DNA of 64,000 bases from Bradyrhizobium sp. RP6 (GTDB taxonomy: Bacteria > Pseudomonadota > Alphaproteobacteria > Rhizobiales > Xanthobacteraceae): contig NZ_RQIT01000015.1 in assembly GCF_003837805.1 (NCBI RefSeq), positions 62,001 to 126,000 on the forward strand. The letters are read 5' to 3'. Below are positions 17,060 through 25,585 of this stretch, piece after piece. The translations under genes were made by a program, and so were the position numbers. The first letter of the stretch is position 1. Every line of letters begins with the position of its first letter. Under the pieces are notes generated by a model that saw nothing but the letters and a program-made list of their open reading frames with translations, did not search any database and was not told where the DNA came from.

Positions 17060-17590
17060 ATGACCGAACAGCTTTCCGCCGACGACTGGACCAAGGAGGG
17101 CCTGAAGGTGCTCGCCAAGAGCGGCTTCACGGCGCTGAAGGCCGATCCGCTCGCCAAGGCGATGGGCGTCTCGCGCGGCAGCTTCTATTGGCATTTCGCC
17201 GACCTGGCCGCGTTCCACGCCGCCGTGCTGAAGCGCTGGCGCGAGATCGCGGCCGAGCAGATCATCGCCGATGTCGAGGCCGCCAGTGACGAGCCGCTCA
17301 AGACGCTGCTGCGGAGATCGTTCGGGGCGCGGCTCGACCTCGAACGCGCGGTGCGCAACTGGGCGGCGTTCGATGCGGCGGCGCAAGGGGCGGTGCGCGC
17401 GATCGACCGCCGCAGGCTCGACTATATCGAAGAGCTGCTGGACAAGCGGGGACTTGCCCCGGCGACGGCGCAGGCCCGCGCACAGATCCTGTACTGGACA
17501 TTTCTCGGTTTCGCCCTGTCCGGCCCGCCGGTGCCGGCCGCACGGCTTCAGGCGCTGCTCGACGAGCTCCTGGCGATGGTCTCGGCTTAG
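17060..17590 (+). CDS. TetR/AcrR family transcriptional regulator
   Basis: A 176-residue one-component repressor. The N-terminal helix-turn-helix reads SGFTALKADPLAKAMGVSRG followed by SFYWHFADLAAFHAAVL, typical of TetR proteins; the C-terminal ligand domain is not informative. The ATG at 17060 has GGAGCC just upstream and fits the family's usual N-terminus; longer versions would run through the operator-like palindrome. Its likely target is the divergent four-segment membrane protein. Confidence 0.86.
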   Translation: MTEQLSADDWTKEGLKVLAKSGFTALKADPLAKAMGVSRGSFYWHFADLAAFHAAVLKRWREIAAEQIIADVEAASDEPLKTLLRRSFGARLDLERAVRNWAAFDAAAQGAVRAIDRRRLDYIEELLDKRGLAPATAQARAQILYWTFLGFALSGPPVPAARLQALLDELLAMVSA

Positions 17591-17649
17591 GCCTCCGATG
17601 GGCGGGCGCGAATTTCTGTGCTAAAGTCTACTAACTGCCGGAGACCCCA

Positions 17650-17847
17650 ATGAACGCGCCCACCGAACGTCCCGAAGCCAGCGTCGATCCCAAATTGCTG
17701 GAGATTCTGGTCTGCCCGCTGACCAAGGGGCCCCTCGAGTTCGATGCCGCAAAGCAGGAGCTGATCTCGCGCAGCGCCAAGCTGGCTTATCCGATCCGCG
17801 ACGGCATCCCGATCATGCTGCCGGAAGAGGCGCGCAAGATCGATTGA
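17650..17847 (+). CDS. Trm112 family protein
   Basis: A 65-residue protein with LLEILVCPLTKGPLEFD and YPIRDGIPIMLPEEAR, the Trm112/YcaR signature. Eukaryotic and archaeal homologues activate methyltransferases by binding them; in bacteria the partner is usually unknown. Only one of the family's zinc-site cysteines (VCP) is present, so zinc binding is doubtful. It lies between the TetR gene and the convergent UbiH-type gene. Confidence 0.87.
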   Translation: MNAPTERPEASVDPKLLEILVCPLTKGPLEFDAAKQELISRSAKLAYPIRDGIPIMLPEEARKID

Positions 17848-17859
17848 GCTTAGCGAGTT

Positions 17860-17916
17860 GGGACTGGCGAATAGCGAATGGACACCACTCGCTGTTCGCT
17901 ACTCACCATCGCCGCT
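17860..17916. repeat. Family E inverted repeat
   Basis: GGCGAATAGCGAATGG and CTGTTCGCTACTC/CATCGCC flank a short loop behind the Trm112 gene, resembling the element at 8755-8843. It is a weaker match than the first copy. Confidence 0.4.
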
Positions 17917-19135
17917 ACAACGCCTCGCCCTTCAACAGCCGCGGCACCTCGCCCGTGAGCCCCGCGGCCTGGCGGATGAACAGGTTCTTCAGCGGCGGGG
18001 CGCGGTCGACGAGGCCGAGGCCGATGTCTCGCACCGTGCGCAACAGCGTCGACTGGTTGGAGAACAGGAAGTTCAGCGAGTTGGTGGCAACGCCCATCGC
18101 CATGGTGTCGAAGCGGCGCCAGCGCTGATAGCGTTCGAGTACATCGGCACCGCCGATATCCATGCCGAGCCGCGCGGCATCGACGACCACTTCCGCCAGC
18201 GCGGCGACATCCTTCAGGCCCATGTTGAGGCCCTGGCCCGCGATCGGGTGGATGACGTGGGCGGCATCGCCGACCAGCGCGAGGCGCTCGGCGATGAAGG
18301 AACGCGCAACGAAATAGGACAACGGAAACGCGCGCGGCTTGTCGAGTGCCTTCACCTCACCGAGATGCAGACCGAAGCGCTGCTCGAGCTCGCCGTGAAA
18401 TTCCTCGTCACTGAGCGCAATGATGCGCGCGGCCTCGGCGCGGCGCTCGGTCCATACCAGCGACGAGCGCTTGCCCGACAGCGGCAGGATCGCGAACGGA
18501 CCTGCGGGCAGGAAATGCTCTTCGGCGCGGCCCCCATGATCGCGCTCGTGGCCGACGGTGACGACGATGCCGGACTGGTCGTACTCCCAGCCATGGGTGG
18601 CAATGCCGGCGCGCTCGCGCAATTTCGACCGCGCGCCATCGGCGGCGACCAAGAGGCTCGCCGCGATCACGCTGCCGTCGCCGAGCGTCACCTCGATGCC
18701 GTCGGAACGCGCATCGTAGGATGCAACCGGAGTGGCGCGCAGATCGATGCCCTCGGCTTCCGCACGCACCACCAGCGCATCGATCAGGCGGCGGTTCTCG
18801 ACCATATGCGCAAAGGGCTCGCCCGGGGCGACATCGCCGGCAAAGTTGAGGAACACCGGACGGGTGGCGTCCTCGAGCTTCGAATCGGTGACGACCATGT
18901 CGAGGATCGGCTGCGCCTCGCTCCTGACGGCGTCCCAGGCGCCGATCGTCTCGAACAGGCGGCGGCAGGCGGCCACGATCGCGGTGGCGCGGGGATCGCG
19001 GCTCGGCCGCGTGCCGAGCGCGGGATCGGCGACGATGACGGGGATCTCGGGCCCGAGCCCCTGGCGCAGCGCCAGGGCCAGTGCAAGCCCTGCAAACGCG
19101 CCGCCACCGATGACAATGCTACCCTGTACCGACAT
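17915..19135 (-). CDS. UbiH/UbiF/VisC-family FAD-dependent hydroxylase
   Basis: A 406-residue flavoprotein monooxygenase. The N-terminal nucleotide-binding strand is IVIGGGAFAGLALALAL, and the second FAD motif is GDAAHVIHPIAGQGLNMGLKD near residue 285. The family hydroxylates the ring of ubiquinone precursors, so a role in ubiquinone synthesis at the membrane face is likely; which ring position is not clear. The ATG at 19135 starts two residues before the first strand. It is convergent with Trm112 and divergent from tesB. Confidence 0.85.
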   Translation of the reverse strand: MSVQGSIVIGGGAFAGLALALALRQGLGPEIPVIVADPALGTRPSRDPRATAIVAACRRLFETIGAWDAVRSEAQPILDMVVTDSKLEDATRPVFLNFAGDVAPGEPFAHMVENRRLIDALVVRAEAEGIDLRATPVASYDARSDGIEVTLGDGSVIAASLLVAADGARSKLRERAGIATHGWEYDQSGIVVTVGHERDHGGRAEEHFLPAGPFAILPLSGKRSSLVWTERRAEAARIIALSDEEFHGELEQRFGLHLGEVKALDKPRAFPLSYFVARSFIAERLALVGDAAHVIHPIAGQGLNMGLKDVAALAEVVVDAARLGMDIGGADVLERYQRWRRFDTMAMGVATNSLNFLFSNQSTLLRTVRDIGLGLVDRAPPLKNLFIRQAAGLTGEVPRLLKGEAL

Positions 19136-19225
19136 ACCAAGTTTCCCGGTCAATTCTCGGTCTTGCTAGCAGACTTGAGCTGGGCGAAACAGTGCGGTGA
19201 AACAAGGGCCGAATGGCCCCTATGT

Positions 19226-19319
19226 GTCATTCCGGGGCGCGCAAATGCGCGAACCCGGAATCCAGAGGTTGTCAGCTCGGGATTCCGGGTTCATCGCCAT
19301 CGCGACGCCCCGGAATGAC
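19226..19319. repeat. Family A palindromic repeat
   Basis: GTCATTCCGGGGCGCGCAAA and GAACCCGGAATCC pair with GGATTCCGGGTTC and GACGCCCCGGAATGAC over about 94 bases. It sits between the divergent UbiH-type and tesB genes, so unlike other members it is in a promoter gap and would be transcribed in the tesB leader. Confidence 0.75.
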
Positions 19320-19340
19320 GAGATCTTCGAAAGCATCATC

Positions 19341-20204
19341 ATGTCCAAAAGCCTGATCGACCTCATTTCGATCCTCGACCTCGAGCAGCTCGAGGTGAAC
19401 CTGTTCCGTGGCAACAGCCCGAAGACGAGCTGGCAGCGGGTGTTCGGCGGCCAGGTGATCGGGCAGGCGATGGTTGCCGCGTGCCGCACCGTCGAGGGAC
19501 GGCTGCCGCACTCCCTGCATTGCTATTTCATCCTGCCGGGCGATCCGCAGATCCCGATCATCTACCAGGTCGAGCGCCTGCGCGACGGCAAGAGCTATTC
19601 GACCCGCCGCGTCACCGCGATCCAGCACGGCAACGCGATCTTCTCGATCATGGTGTCGTTCCACGCCGAGGAGGAGAGCGCGTTCGACCATCAGGACAAG
19701 ATGCCCGACGTGCCGCCGCCGGAGAAGCTCACGGCGGAGGAGGTCGCGAAGCAACCGATGTTCAAGGAGATGCCGGACTTCATCCGCCGCTACTATGAAT
19801 CCGATCGTCCGATCGAGCTGCGCCCGGTCGAGCTCGGCCGTTATTTCGGCCAGAAGATCGACGACGGCCGTATTCACGTTTGGATCAGGACCGCCGCGAA
19901 GCTGGCCGACGATCCGGCGCTGCATATGTGCGCGCTCGCCTATGCTTCGGATTTCTCGCTGCTCGATGCGATCATGGCGCGCTATGGCCGTACGCTGTTC
20001 GACAAGCGCATGATGCCGGCGAGCCTCGACCACGCGATGTGGTTTCACCGCCCGTTCCGCGCCGACGAATGGCTGCTTTACGCGCAGGATTCGCCAAGCG
20101 CGCGCGGCGGTCGCGGCCTGACCCGCGGCTCGATCTTCAAGCCCGATGGCACGCTGGTCGCCTCCGTCGCGCAGGAAGGCTCCGTGCGCGAGCGGAAGGC
20201 ATAG
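19341..20204 (+). CDS. tesB: Acyl-CoA thioesterase II
   Basis: A 287-residue double-hotdog thioesterase that hydrolyses medium- and long-chain acyl-CoA. The signature WQRVFGGQVIGQAM is near residue 33, the first hotdog continues with LHCYFILPGDPQIPIIYQVE, and the second ends in TRGSIFKPDGTLVASVAQEG. The ATG at 19341 gives the usual length; longer frames would enter the family A repeat. Confidence 0.92.
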   Translation: MSKSLIDLISILDLEQLEVNLFRGNSPKTSWQRVFGGQVIGQAMVAACRTVEGRLPHSLHCYFILPGDPQIPIIYQVERLRDGKSYSTRRVTAIQHGNAIFSIMVSFHAEEESAFDHQDKMPDVPPPEKLTAEEVAKQPMFKEMPDFIRRYYESDRPIELRPVELGRYFGQKIDDGRIHVWIRTAAKLADDPALHMCALAYASDFSLLDAIMARYGRTLFDKRMMPASLDHAMWFHRPFRADEWLLYAQDSPSARGGRGLTRGSIFKPDGTLVASVAQEGSVRERKA

Positions 20205-20243
20205 CGCCGCGGGCGCGATGGATCGCGCCGGTGGCTGTCCGGG

Positions 20244-21134
20244 TCATGCTGCGAGCGAACCGCGCGCAACGAGCTCGGTCTGCGAGGCGAACCAGTTCAT
20301 GATCCAGCGATAGACCCACGGAATCGGGATGATCAGGCTGCACAGGATCGCAGCGACGATGCCGCGCCAGAGGATGTCGAGACCGCTCCCCCTGAACACG
20401 ACCTCGCGCCGCGTGCCTTCGACGCTGCGGCAGAACCAGCGCATCTGGGCCGCGGCGACCCAGGCCCAGCCGATGATGGTGATGATGGAAATCGCAAACA
20501 GCAGATTCCAGCCGATATAGGCCCAGATCGAGCCGGTGAAGCTCAAGCCCAGCGGCTGCCCGTTGGAGGCGAGGTTGGCGACTATCCATTTGATGAGGAG
20601 CCAGTAGAGAACGAGCTGAACGATGAACAGCAGGTTGCTCAGCAACTGGCTGCCGATGTAGCCGATTGCGATCGCCAGAACGATGAAGCCGAAATACCAC
20701 GGCACCAGCGTCATCGCATCGCCGGTGAAGCTGAGGTTGGGTCGGCCCGGGACCTTGACGCAGGACACGATCCATTTCGTGTACCAGACGAACACCCACG
20801 GCGCCGGGATGACGAGGATCATTCCGATCAGCAGGACGATGCTGCGCCAGGTGAATTCCAGGATGCCGAAATCGACCGCCAGAGAGCCGCCGCTGCCCGT
20901 GCCGGCGTAGCCGCCGGAACCCATCATCGGCGGACCGCCGGCCGGCATCATCGGCGGCGCGGAGCCACCTCCGATCAGGCCGGGGATTTCGGCGGCCTTC
21001 TGCCAGCCGGCCATGCCCTCGGTCCATACCAGCGTATCCGGGCGCACGATGCCCTGGGCGATCAGATCGCGGAATTGCCCCTCCGGAAACGGCCCCTGCT
21101 GCTTGCCCTCGGATGCGTAGAACCAACTCGCCAT
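20244..21134 (-). CDS. GYF-domain membrane protein with four repeated membrane modules
   Basis: A 296-residue protein. Residues 1-52 form a GYF_2/DUF4339-type domain (SWFYASEGKQQGPF ... TLVWTEGMAGWQKA), which binds proline-rich or other ligands. A Gly/Pro/Met-rich linker (52-83) follows, then four repeated units at about 84-133, 134-194, 195-243 and 244-289, each with a short L/V-x-F-x-G strand, one or two membrane segments and a W-rich end such as WYTKWIV or WIMNWFA. Resemblance to DUF898-type proteins is possible but unproven. Function unknown. It is convergent with tesB and divergent from glnK. Confidence 0.75.
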   Translation of the reverse strand: MASWFYASEGKQQGPFPEGQFRDLIAQGIVRPDTLVWTEGMAGWQKAAEIPGLIGGGSAPPMMPAGGPPMMGSGGYAGTGSGGSLAVDFGILEFTWRSIVLLIGMILVIPAPWVFVWYTKWIVSCVKVPGRPNLSFTGDAMTLVPWYFGFIVLAIAIGYIGSQLLSNLLFIVQLVLYWLLIKWIVANLASNGQPLGLSFTGSIWAYIGWNLLFAISIITIIGWAWVAAAQMRWFCRSVEGTRREVVFRGSGLDILWRGIVAAILCSLIIPIPWVYRWIMNWFASQTELVARGSLAA

Positions 21135-21369
21135 GAAGCGTCCCCCAAAACTCTTTTGTACCGCTCGACCGCCGCGGGTTCACCGCATCCATGCCAAAAA
21201 TGCATTGTGAATGATGAACGGTTGCCCTGTACAGAGGCGGCCGTTCACACGGTCAGACGTTTTTCCGCTTCAATCTGCAACTTTTTTATGCCATTTGCCC
21301 GGAAAGATGCCAGATTGACGCTGCGTCGGGGACATACGGCGCGGTGCATCCCGGGGAATAGGCCTGACC

Positions 21370-21708
21370 ATGAAACTCGTCGTCGCGATCATCAAACCGT
21401 TCAAGCTCGATGAGGTCCGTCAGGCCCTGACCGCGATCGGCGTCCACGGCATGACCGTGACCGAAGTGAAGGGCTACGGCCGGCAGAAGGGCCACACCGA
21501 GATCTATCGCGGCGCCGAATATGTCGTGAACTTCCTGCCCAAGCTGCGCATCGAGATCGCGGTCCCCTCCGACGTTGCCGACAAGGCGGTCAGCGTGATC
21601 ACCGCGACCGCGCGCACCGGGCAGATCGGCGACGGCAAGATCTTCGTCACGCCGATCGACCATGCGCTGCGCATCCGCACCGGCGAAACCGACAGCGACG
21701 CGCTCTAG
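21370..21708 (+). CDS. glnK: Nitrogen regulatory PII protein, first copy
   Basis: A 112-residue PII signal protein that senses 2-oxoglutarate and ATP/ADP and is uridylylated when nitrogen is short. The T-loop tyrosine is Tyr51 in YRGAEYVVNF, the B-loop is TGQIGDGKIFV and the C-terminus is RIRTGETDSDAL. Directly followed (128 bases) by amtB, whose channel GlnK plugs when nitrogen is plentiful; this linkage supports GlnK rather than GlnB. No clear sigma-54 site was seen upstream, unlike the second copy. Confidence 0.93.
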   Translation: MKLVVAIIKPFKLDEVRQALTAIGVHGMTVTEVKGYGRQKGHTEIYRGAEYVVNFLPKLRIEIAVPSDVADKAVSVITATARTGQIGDGKIFVTPIDHALRIRTGETDSDAL

Positions 21709-21836
21709 ATTTCGGCTTGACGCGTTCTCTCGACGCGAACCGGTATCCGCGTCGCAAAAACGCTTCGATAAATCTTCGATCGCACCGGGCAACGACGCCA
21801 CAGCGTGCGACGCCAATTGATGCTGGGGGGAATGAC

Positions 21837-23138
21837 ATGGCGGGATGGTTGCGCCGCGCAGCGTGTATGGCTGCGCCGATCGGGCTTGTGTCCATCATGG
21901 CTTTTCCGGCACATGCCGCCGGCTCCGAGATCAACGCCGCCGACACGGCCTGGATGATCGTCGCCACCGCGCTGGTGCTGATGATGACGATCCCGGGGCT
22001 CGCGCTGTTCTATTCCGGCATGGTGCGCAAGAAGAACGTGCTCGCCACCATGGCGCAGAGCCTCGCCGCGGTGACACTGATCTCCATTCTCTGGGTGGCA
22101 TTCGGCTATTCGCTCTGCTTCGTCGGCGATGGGCCGTGGATCGGCACGCTCGACCGCTGGTTTCTTGCCGGCATGACCATGGACAGCATCAACCCTGCGG
22201 CCAAGACCATCCCGGAATCGCTGTTCATGCTGTACCAGATGACGTTCGCCATCATCACGGTGGCGCTGGTCGCTGGCTCGGTCGCCGACCGCATGCGGTT
22301 CTCCGCCTATCTCCTGTTCTCGGTCGCCTGGTTCATCTTCGTCTACATTCCGCTGGCGCATTGGGTGTGGGGCGGCGGCTTCCTCGCCGGCATGGGCGTG
22401 CTGGATTTCGCCGGCGGCCTCGTGGTGCACCTGTCGGCGGGCACCGGCGGCCTCGTTGCGGCCAAGGTGATGGGCCGCCGTCACGGCTACGGCACCGAGA
22501 ATCTCTCGCCGTTCGATCTGTCGCTCGCGGTGATGGGCACCGGCCTGTTGTGGGTCGGCTGGTTCGGCTTCAACGGCGGCTCGGCGCTGGCGGCGAACTC
22601 TCGCGCGGTGATGGCGATCATCGCGACCCATCTTGCCGCCTGTGCCGGCGCGCTGACATGGGGCGCCATCGAATGGTCGACGCGGCGCAAGCCCTCCGTG
22701 CTCGGCATGATCTCCGGCGCGGTGGCCGGGCTCGGCACCATCACGCCGGCCTCGGGCTTCGTCGCCCCCTGGCACGGTATCGTCATCGGTATCGTCGCCG
22801 GGGCGGTCTGCTACTGGGCCTGTACCTGGCTGAAGCACCGTTTCAACTATGACGATTCGCTCGACGTGTTCGGCGTCCATGGCATCGGCGGGCTGACCGG
22901 CACCCTGCTTGGCGGCGTGTTCGCGACCAGCGCCATCGGCGGCACCGCCGGCCTGCTGGAGGGCCATCCTCGGCAGCTCCTGATCCAGCTCTTCGGGGTC
23001 GCCGTCACCTTCGTCTGGTCGGCGGGCGTGAGCTTCATCCTGCTCAAGCTGGTTGGCCTGTTCGTACCCTTGCGCGTATCCCGTGAGCAGGAGCTCGAGG
23101 GGCTGGATATTTCGCAGCACGGTGAAGCCCTGCAATAG
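21837..23138 (+). CDS. amtB: Ammonium transporter, first copy
   Basis: A 433-residue ammonium channel with a signal peptide (ending PAHAAGS) and 11 membrane segments. The twin pore histidines lie in DFAGGLVVHLSAGTGG and DVFGVHGIGG. The cytoplasmic C-terminal tail (VSREQELEGLDISQHGEAL) is the part that contacts GlnK. The ATG at 21837 follows GGGGGGAAT and is the only start that exposes the signal peptide at the N-terminus. It shares the general layout of the second copy but lacks its extra periplasmic loop. Confidence 0.93.
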   Translation: MAGWLRRAACMAAPIGLVSIMAFPAHAAGSEINAADTAWMIVATALVLMMTIPGLALFYSGMVRKKNVLATMAQSLAAVTLISILWVAFGYSLCFVGDGPWIGTLDRWFLAGMTMDSINPAAKTIPESLFMLYQMTFAIITVALVAGSVADRMRFSAYLLFSVAWFIFVYIPLAHWVWGGGFLAGMGVLDFAGGLVVHLSAGTGGLVAAKVMGRRHGYGTENLSPFDLSLAVMGTGLLWVGWFGFNGGSALAANSRAVMAIIATHLAACAGALTWGAIEWSTRRKPSVLGMISGAVAGLGTITPASGFVAPWHGIVIGIVAGAVCYWACTWLKHRFNYDDSLDVFGVHGIGGLTGTLLGGVFATSAIGGTAGLLEGHPRQLLIQLFGVAVTFVWSAGVSFILLKLVGLFVPLRVSREQELEGLDISQHGEALQ

Positions 23139-23448
23139 GCGACTGCGCTACGAAATTACCTTCTTGCTGCCCGACGCGTGAGCAACATTGTGTCGACAGC
23201 CTGTCATGCCGTCGATTTGAGCAGGCATGACCATGTTTTAAGCGCGACGTAATAGCGCACTGCACCACAATACCCCTCGAACGCGAAAACACCCGTTTTC
23301 ATAGTCCGTTAGGCAACACGCCCGATCTGGCACGGCATTTGATTCTAGGGGTCCGGCTGTGCCCGCGTAGTGAATCTTCTCCCTCGTGGCGAACCAGTCG
23401 AGAAACGCCCGGCCACGTCCGGACCGGGCCCAAGCGGGGATAGGACCC
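23139..23448. other. Regulatory gap before second glnK-amtB
   Basis: 310 bases without a gene. It contains an NtrC half-site-like TGCACC at 23261-23266 and a sigma-54 -24/-12 element at 23327-23343. An inverted GTCATGCC/GGCATGAC pair lies at about 23200-23230. No terminator was recognised for the first amtB. Confidence 0.55.
23327..23343 (+). promoter_or_regulatory. Sigma-54 (RpoN) promoter for glnK2-amtB2
   Basis: CTGGCACGGCATTTGAT matches the consensus YTGGCACGN4TTGCW except that the -12 GC is GA. The conserved GG and the G of the -12 element are 11 bases apart as required. It lies about 105 bases before the glnK2 start. The upstream TGCACC at 23261 resembles an NtrC half-site. This implies induction on nitrogen limitation. 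Confidence 0.65.
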
Positions 23449-23787
23449 ATGAAAATTGTTATGGCGATTATCAAGCCATTCAAGCTGGAAGAAGTCCGTG
23501 ACGCCCTGACCGCCATCGGCGTTCACGGTCTCACGGTGACGGAAGTCAAGGGGTATGGCCGCCAGAAGGGCCATACGGAAATCTATCGCGGCGCCGAATA
23601 TGCCGTGAGCTTCCTGCCCAAGATCAAGATCGAGGTCGCTGTCGCTTCCGACCAGGTCGACAAGACCATCGACGCCATCACGTCGGCGGCGAAAACCGGA
23701 CAGATCGGCGACGGCAAGATCTTCGTCATCAACCTCGACCATGCCGTGCGCATCCGCACCGGCGAGGCCGATGCCGCGGCCCTCTGA
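23449..23787 (+). CDS. glnK: Nitrogen regulatory PII protein, second copy
   Basis: A 112-residue PII protein very like the copy at 21370 (same T-loop with Tyr51 in YRGAEYAVSF, same TGQIGDGKIFV B-loop), differing mostly in residues 55-85 and the C-terminus (RIRTGEADAAAL). The ATG at 23449 gives exact family length. It follows the sigma-54-like promoter and precedes the second amtB by 37 bases, so it is probably the nitrogen-responsive GlnK. Confidence 0.93.
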   Translation: MKIVMAIIKPFKLEEVRDALTAIGVHGLTVTEVKGYGRQKGHTEIYRGAEYAVSFLPKIKIEVAVASDQVDKTIDAITSAAKTGQIGDGKIFVINLDHAVRIRTGEADAAAL

Positions 23788-23824
23788 TTTCGCGCTCAAC
23801 CTTATCCAATCAGGAGTGAATAAT

Positions 23825-25273
23825 ATGACGTTCAAGCGTCCCTATGGCGCGGGACTGGCGGCTCTCGCAGTCGGCCTGTTCGCTGCGACCGCAGCCTACG
23901 CCGAGCCAACGGTCAACAAGGGAGACAACGCCTGGATGATGACATCGACAGTGCTGGTGCTGTTGATGACGATCCCCGGCCTCGCGCTGTTCTACGGCGG
24001 CCTGGTCCGTTCCAAGAACATGCTCTCCGTCCTGATGCAGGTGTTCTACACCGTCTGCGTCGTCACCGTGATCTATGCCGTGTACGGCTACAGCCTCACC
24101 TTCACCGGCGGCTCCGACTTCATCGGCGGCTTCTCCAAGGCCTTCATGATGGGCGTCACCACCGACTCGAAGGCCGCGACCTTCTCGGTCGACGCCAACA
24201 TCTCGGAGCTCATCTATATGTGCTTCCAGATGACCTTCGCGGCGATCACGCCCGCCCTCATCGTCGGCGCCTTTGCCGAGCGCATGAAGTTCTCGGCGCT
24301 CGCTCTGTTCGTTCCGCTCTGGGTGACGCTGATCTATTTCCCGATCGCGCACATGGTCTGGTACTGGCCCGGTCCGGACCTGATCCAGGACGCGGCCAAG
24401 GCTCTGGCTGCGGCGGGTGATGCGGCGGCGAAGACCGCGGCACAGGCCAAGCTCGACGAGATCAACGCCGACGCCGGCTGGATCTTCAAGATGGGCGCGA
24501 TCGACTTCGCGGGCGGCACCGTGGTGCACATCAACGCCGGCATCGCAGGTCTCGTCGGCGCTCTCCTGATCGGCAAGCGCGTCGGCTACGGCAAGGAGCT
24601 GATGGCTCCGCACTCGCTGACCATGTCGATGATCGGCGCCTCGCTGCTCTGGGTCGGCTGGTTCGGCTTCAACGCCGGCTCCAACCTCGAGGCCAGCGGC
24701 GGCGCTGCGCTCGCCATGACCAACTCCTTCGTGGCCACCGCGGCCGCCGCGCTGTCATGGATGTTCGCGGAATGGATCATCAAGGGTCACCCCTCGGTGC
24801 TCGGCGTCATTTCCGGTGCCGTCGCGGGTCTCGTGGCCGTCACGCCTGCAGCCGGCTTCTCCGGTGTGATGGGCGCGATCGTCCTCGGCCTCGTGGTCGG
24901 CGTGGTCTGCCTGTTCTTCTGCACCGTCGTGAAGAACGCGCTCGGCTACGATGACTCGCTGGACGTGTTCGGCGTGCACTGCATCGGCGGCATCGTCGGT
25001 GCCATCGGCACCGGCATCCTGGTCAACCCCGCTCTCGGCGGCGCCGGCATCGTCGACTACACGGCCATCCCGCCGAAGGTTGCCGATTACGACTTCGCCA
25101 CGCAGATCCTCGCCCAGATCAAGGCCGTCTGCACCACGCTGGTGTGGTCGGGCGTCGGTTCGGCGATCCTCTACAAGGTCGTCGACGTGATCGTCGGCCT
25201 CCGCGCCAATGTCGAGAGCGAGCGTGAAGGCCTCGACATCACCGAGCACACCGAGCGCGCCTACAACATGTAA
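23825..25273 (+). CDS. amtB: Ammonium transporter, second copy
   Basis: A 482-residue ammonium channel, longer than the first copy. The signal peptide ends TAAYA, and the pore histidines are in DFAGGTVVHINAGIAG and DVFGVHCIGG. An Ala/Lys-rich insertion of about 35 residues (around DAAKALAAAGDAAAKTAAQA) lies between membrane segments after WYWPGPDLIQ. The tail SEREGLDITEHTERAYNM is the canonical GlnK-binding end. AGGAG precedes the ATG. A strong intrinsic terminator follows. Confidence 0.94.
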   Translation: MTFKRPYGAGLAALAVGLFAATAAYAEPTVNKGDNAWMMTSTVLVLLMTIPGLALFYGGLVRSKNMLSVLMQVFYTVCVVTVIYAVYGYSLTFTGGSDFIGGFSKAFMMGVTTDSKAATFSVDANISELIYMCFQMTFAAITPALIVGAFAERMKFSALALFVPLWVTLIYFPIAHMVWYWPGPDLIQDAAKALAAAGDAAAKTAAQAKLDEINADAGWIFKMGAIDFAGGTVVHINAGIAGLVGALLIGKRVGYGKELMAPHSLTMSMIGASLLWVGWFGFNAGSNLEASGGAALAMTNSFVATAAAALSWMFAEWIIKGHPSVLGVISGAVAGLVAVTPAAGFSGVMGAIVLGLVVGVVCLFFCTVVKNALGYDDSLDVFGVHCIGGIVGAIGTGILVNPALGGAGIVDYTAIPPKVADYDFATQILAQIKAVCTTLVWSGVGSAILYKVVDVIVGLRANVESEREGLDITEHTERAYNM

Positions 25274-25358
25274 GTCTCCTCCCGGGCGCGGTCCCCTCTG
25301 GAAGACCGCGTCCACAACTACGGTTCGGGCACATACCCGGCAATGCCCTGACCGTTGA

Positions 25359-25392
25359 GGGGCTCCAGCGCAAGCTGGAGCCCCTTTCTTTT
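25359..25392 (+). terminator. Intrinsic terminator of glnK2-amtB2
   Basis: GGGGCTCCAGC (25359-25369) and its exact complement GCTGGAGCCCC (25374-25384) form an 11-bp stem with a short loop, followed by TTTCTTTT. It lies 85 bases after the amtB2 stop. Confidence 0.9.
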
Positions 25393-25487
25393 GGTCGGTT
25401 CCGCTTGCAGGTCAGGGCAGAAGCGTCCCGAACATATTGTGATCCGGCCTCGATATTCCCGCTCTGGACGCAGGCGGCGGCCGATGG

Positions 25488-25502
25488 TTAATCGCGTCTT
25501 AA
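25488..25502. promoter_or_regulatory. CtrA-type binding site
   Basis: TTAATCGCGTCTTAA fits the TTAA-N7-TTAA consensus of the alphaproteobacterial cell-cycle regulator CtrA, and the flanks extend it to GGTTAA...TTAACC. It is about 85-100 bases before the first gene of the aminotransferase-ftsK-lolA group, a promoter position. Confidence 0.6.
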
Positions 25503-25585
25503 CCTCGCCCTATCTATGGTGAACTGAACCGCTTCCCGCCGGTGCCTTCGCGCGACCGGCTGTTCCAAGAGTGCTGGCGCCCAGA

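Larger units (their letters stand above)
25274..25585. other. Gap between amtB2 and the aminotransferase gene
   Basis: 312 bases with no gene. It holds the terminator of the glnK2-amtB2 unit (25359-25392) and a perfect CtrA-type site (25488-25502) before the aminotransferase-ftsK operon. The remaining sequence shows nothing definite. Confidence 0.7.

Noticed and set aside
17858..19318. Long open frame opposite the UbiH-type gene
   Set aside because: No motif and poor composition; the minus-strand flavoprotein has both FAD signatures.
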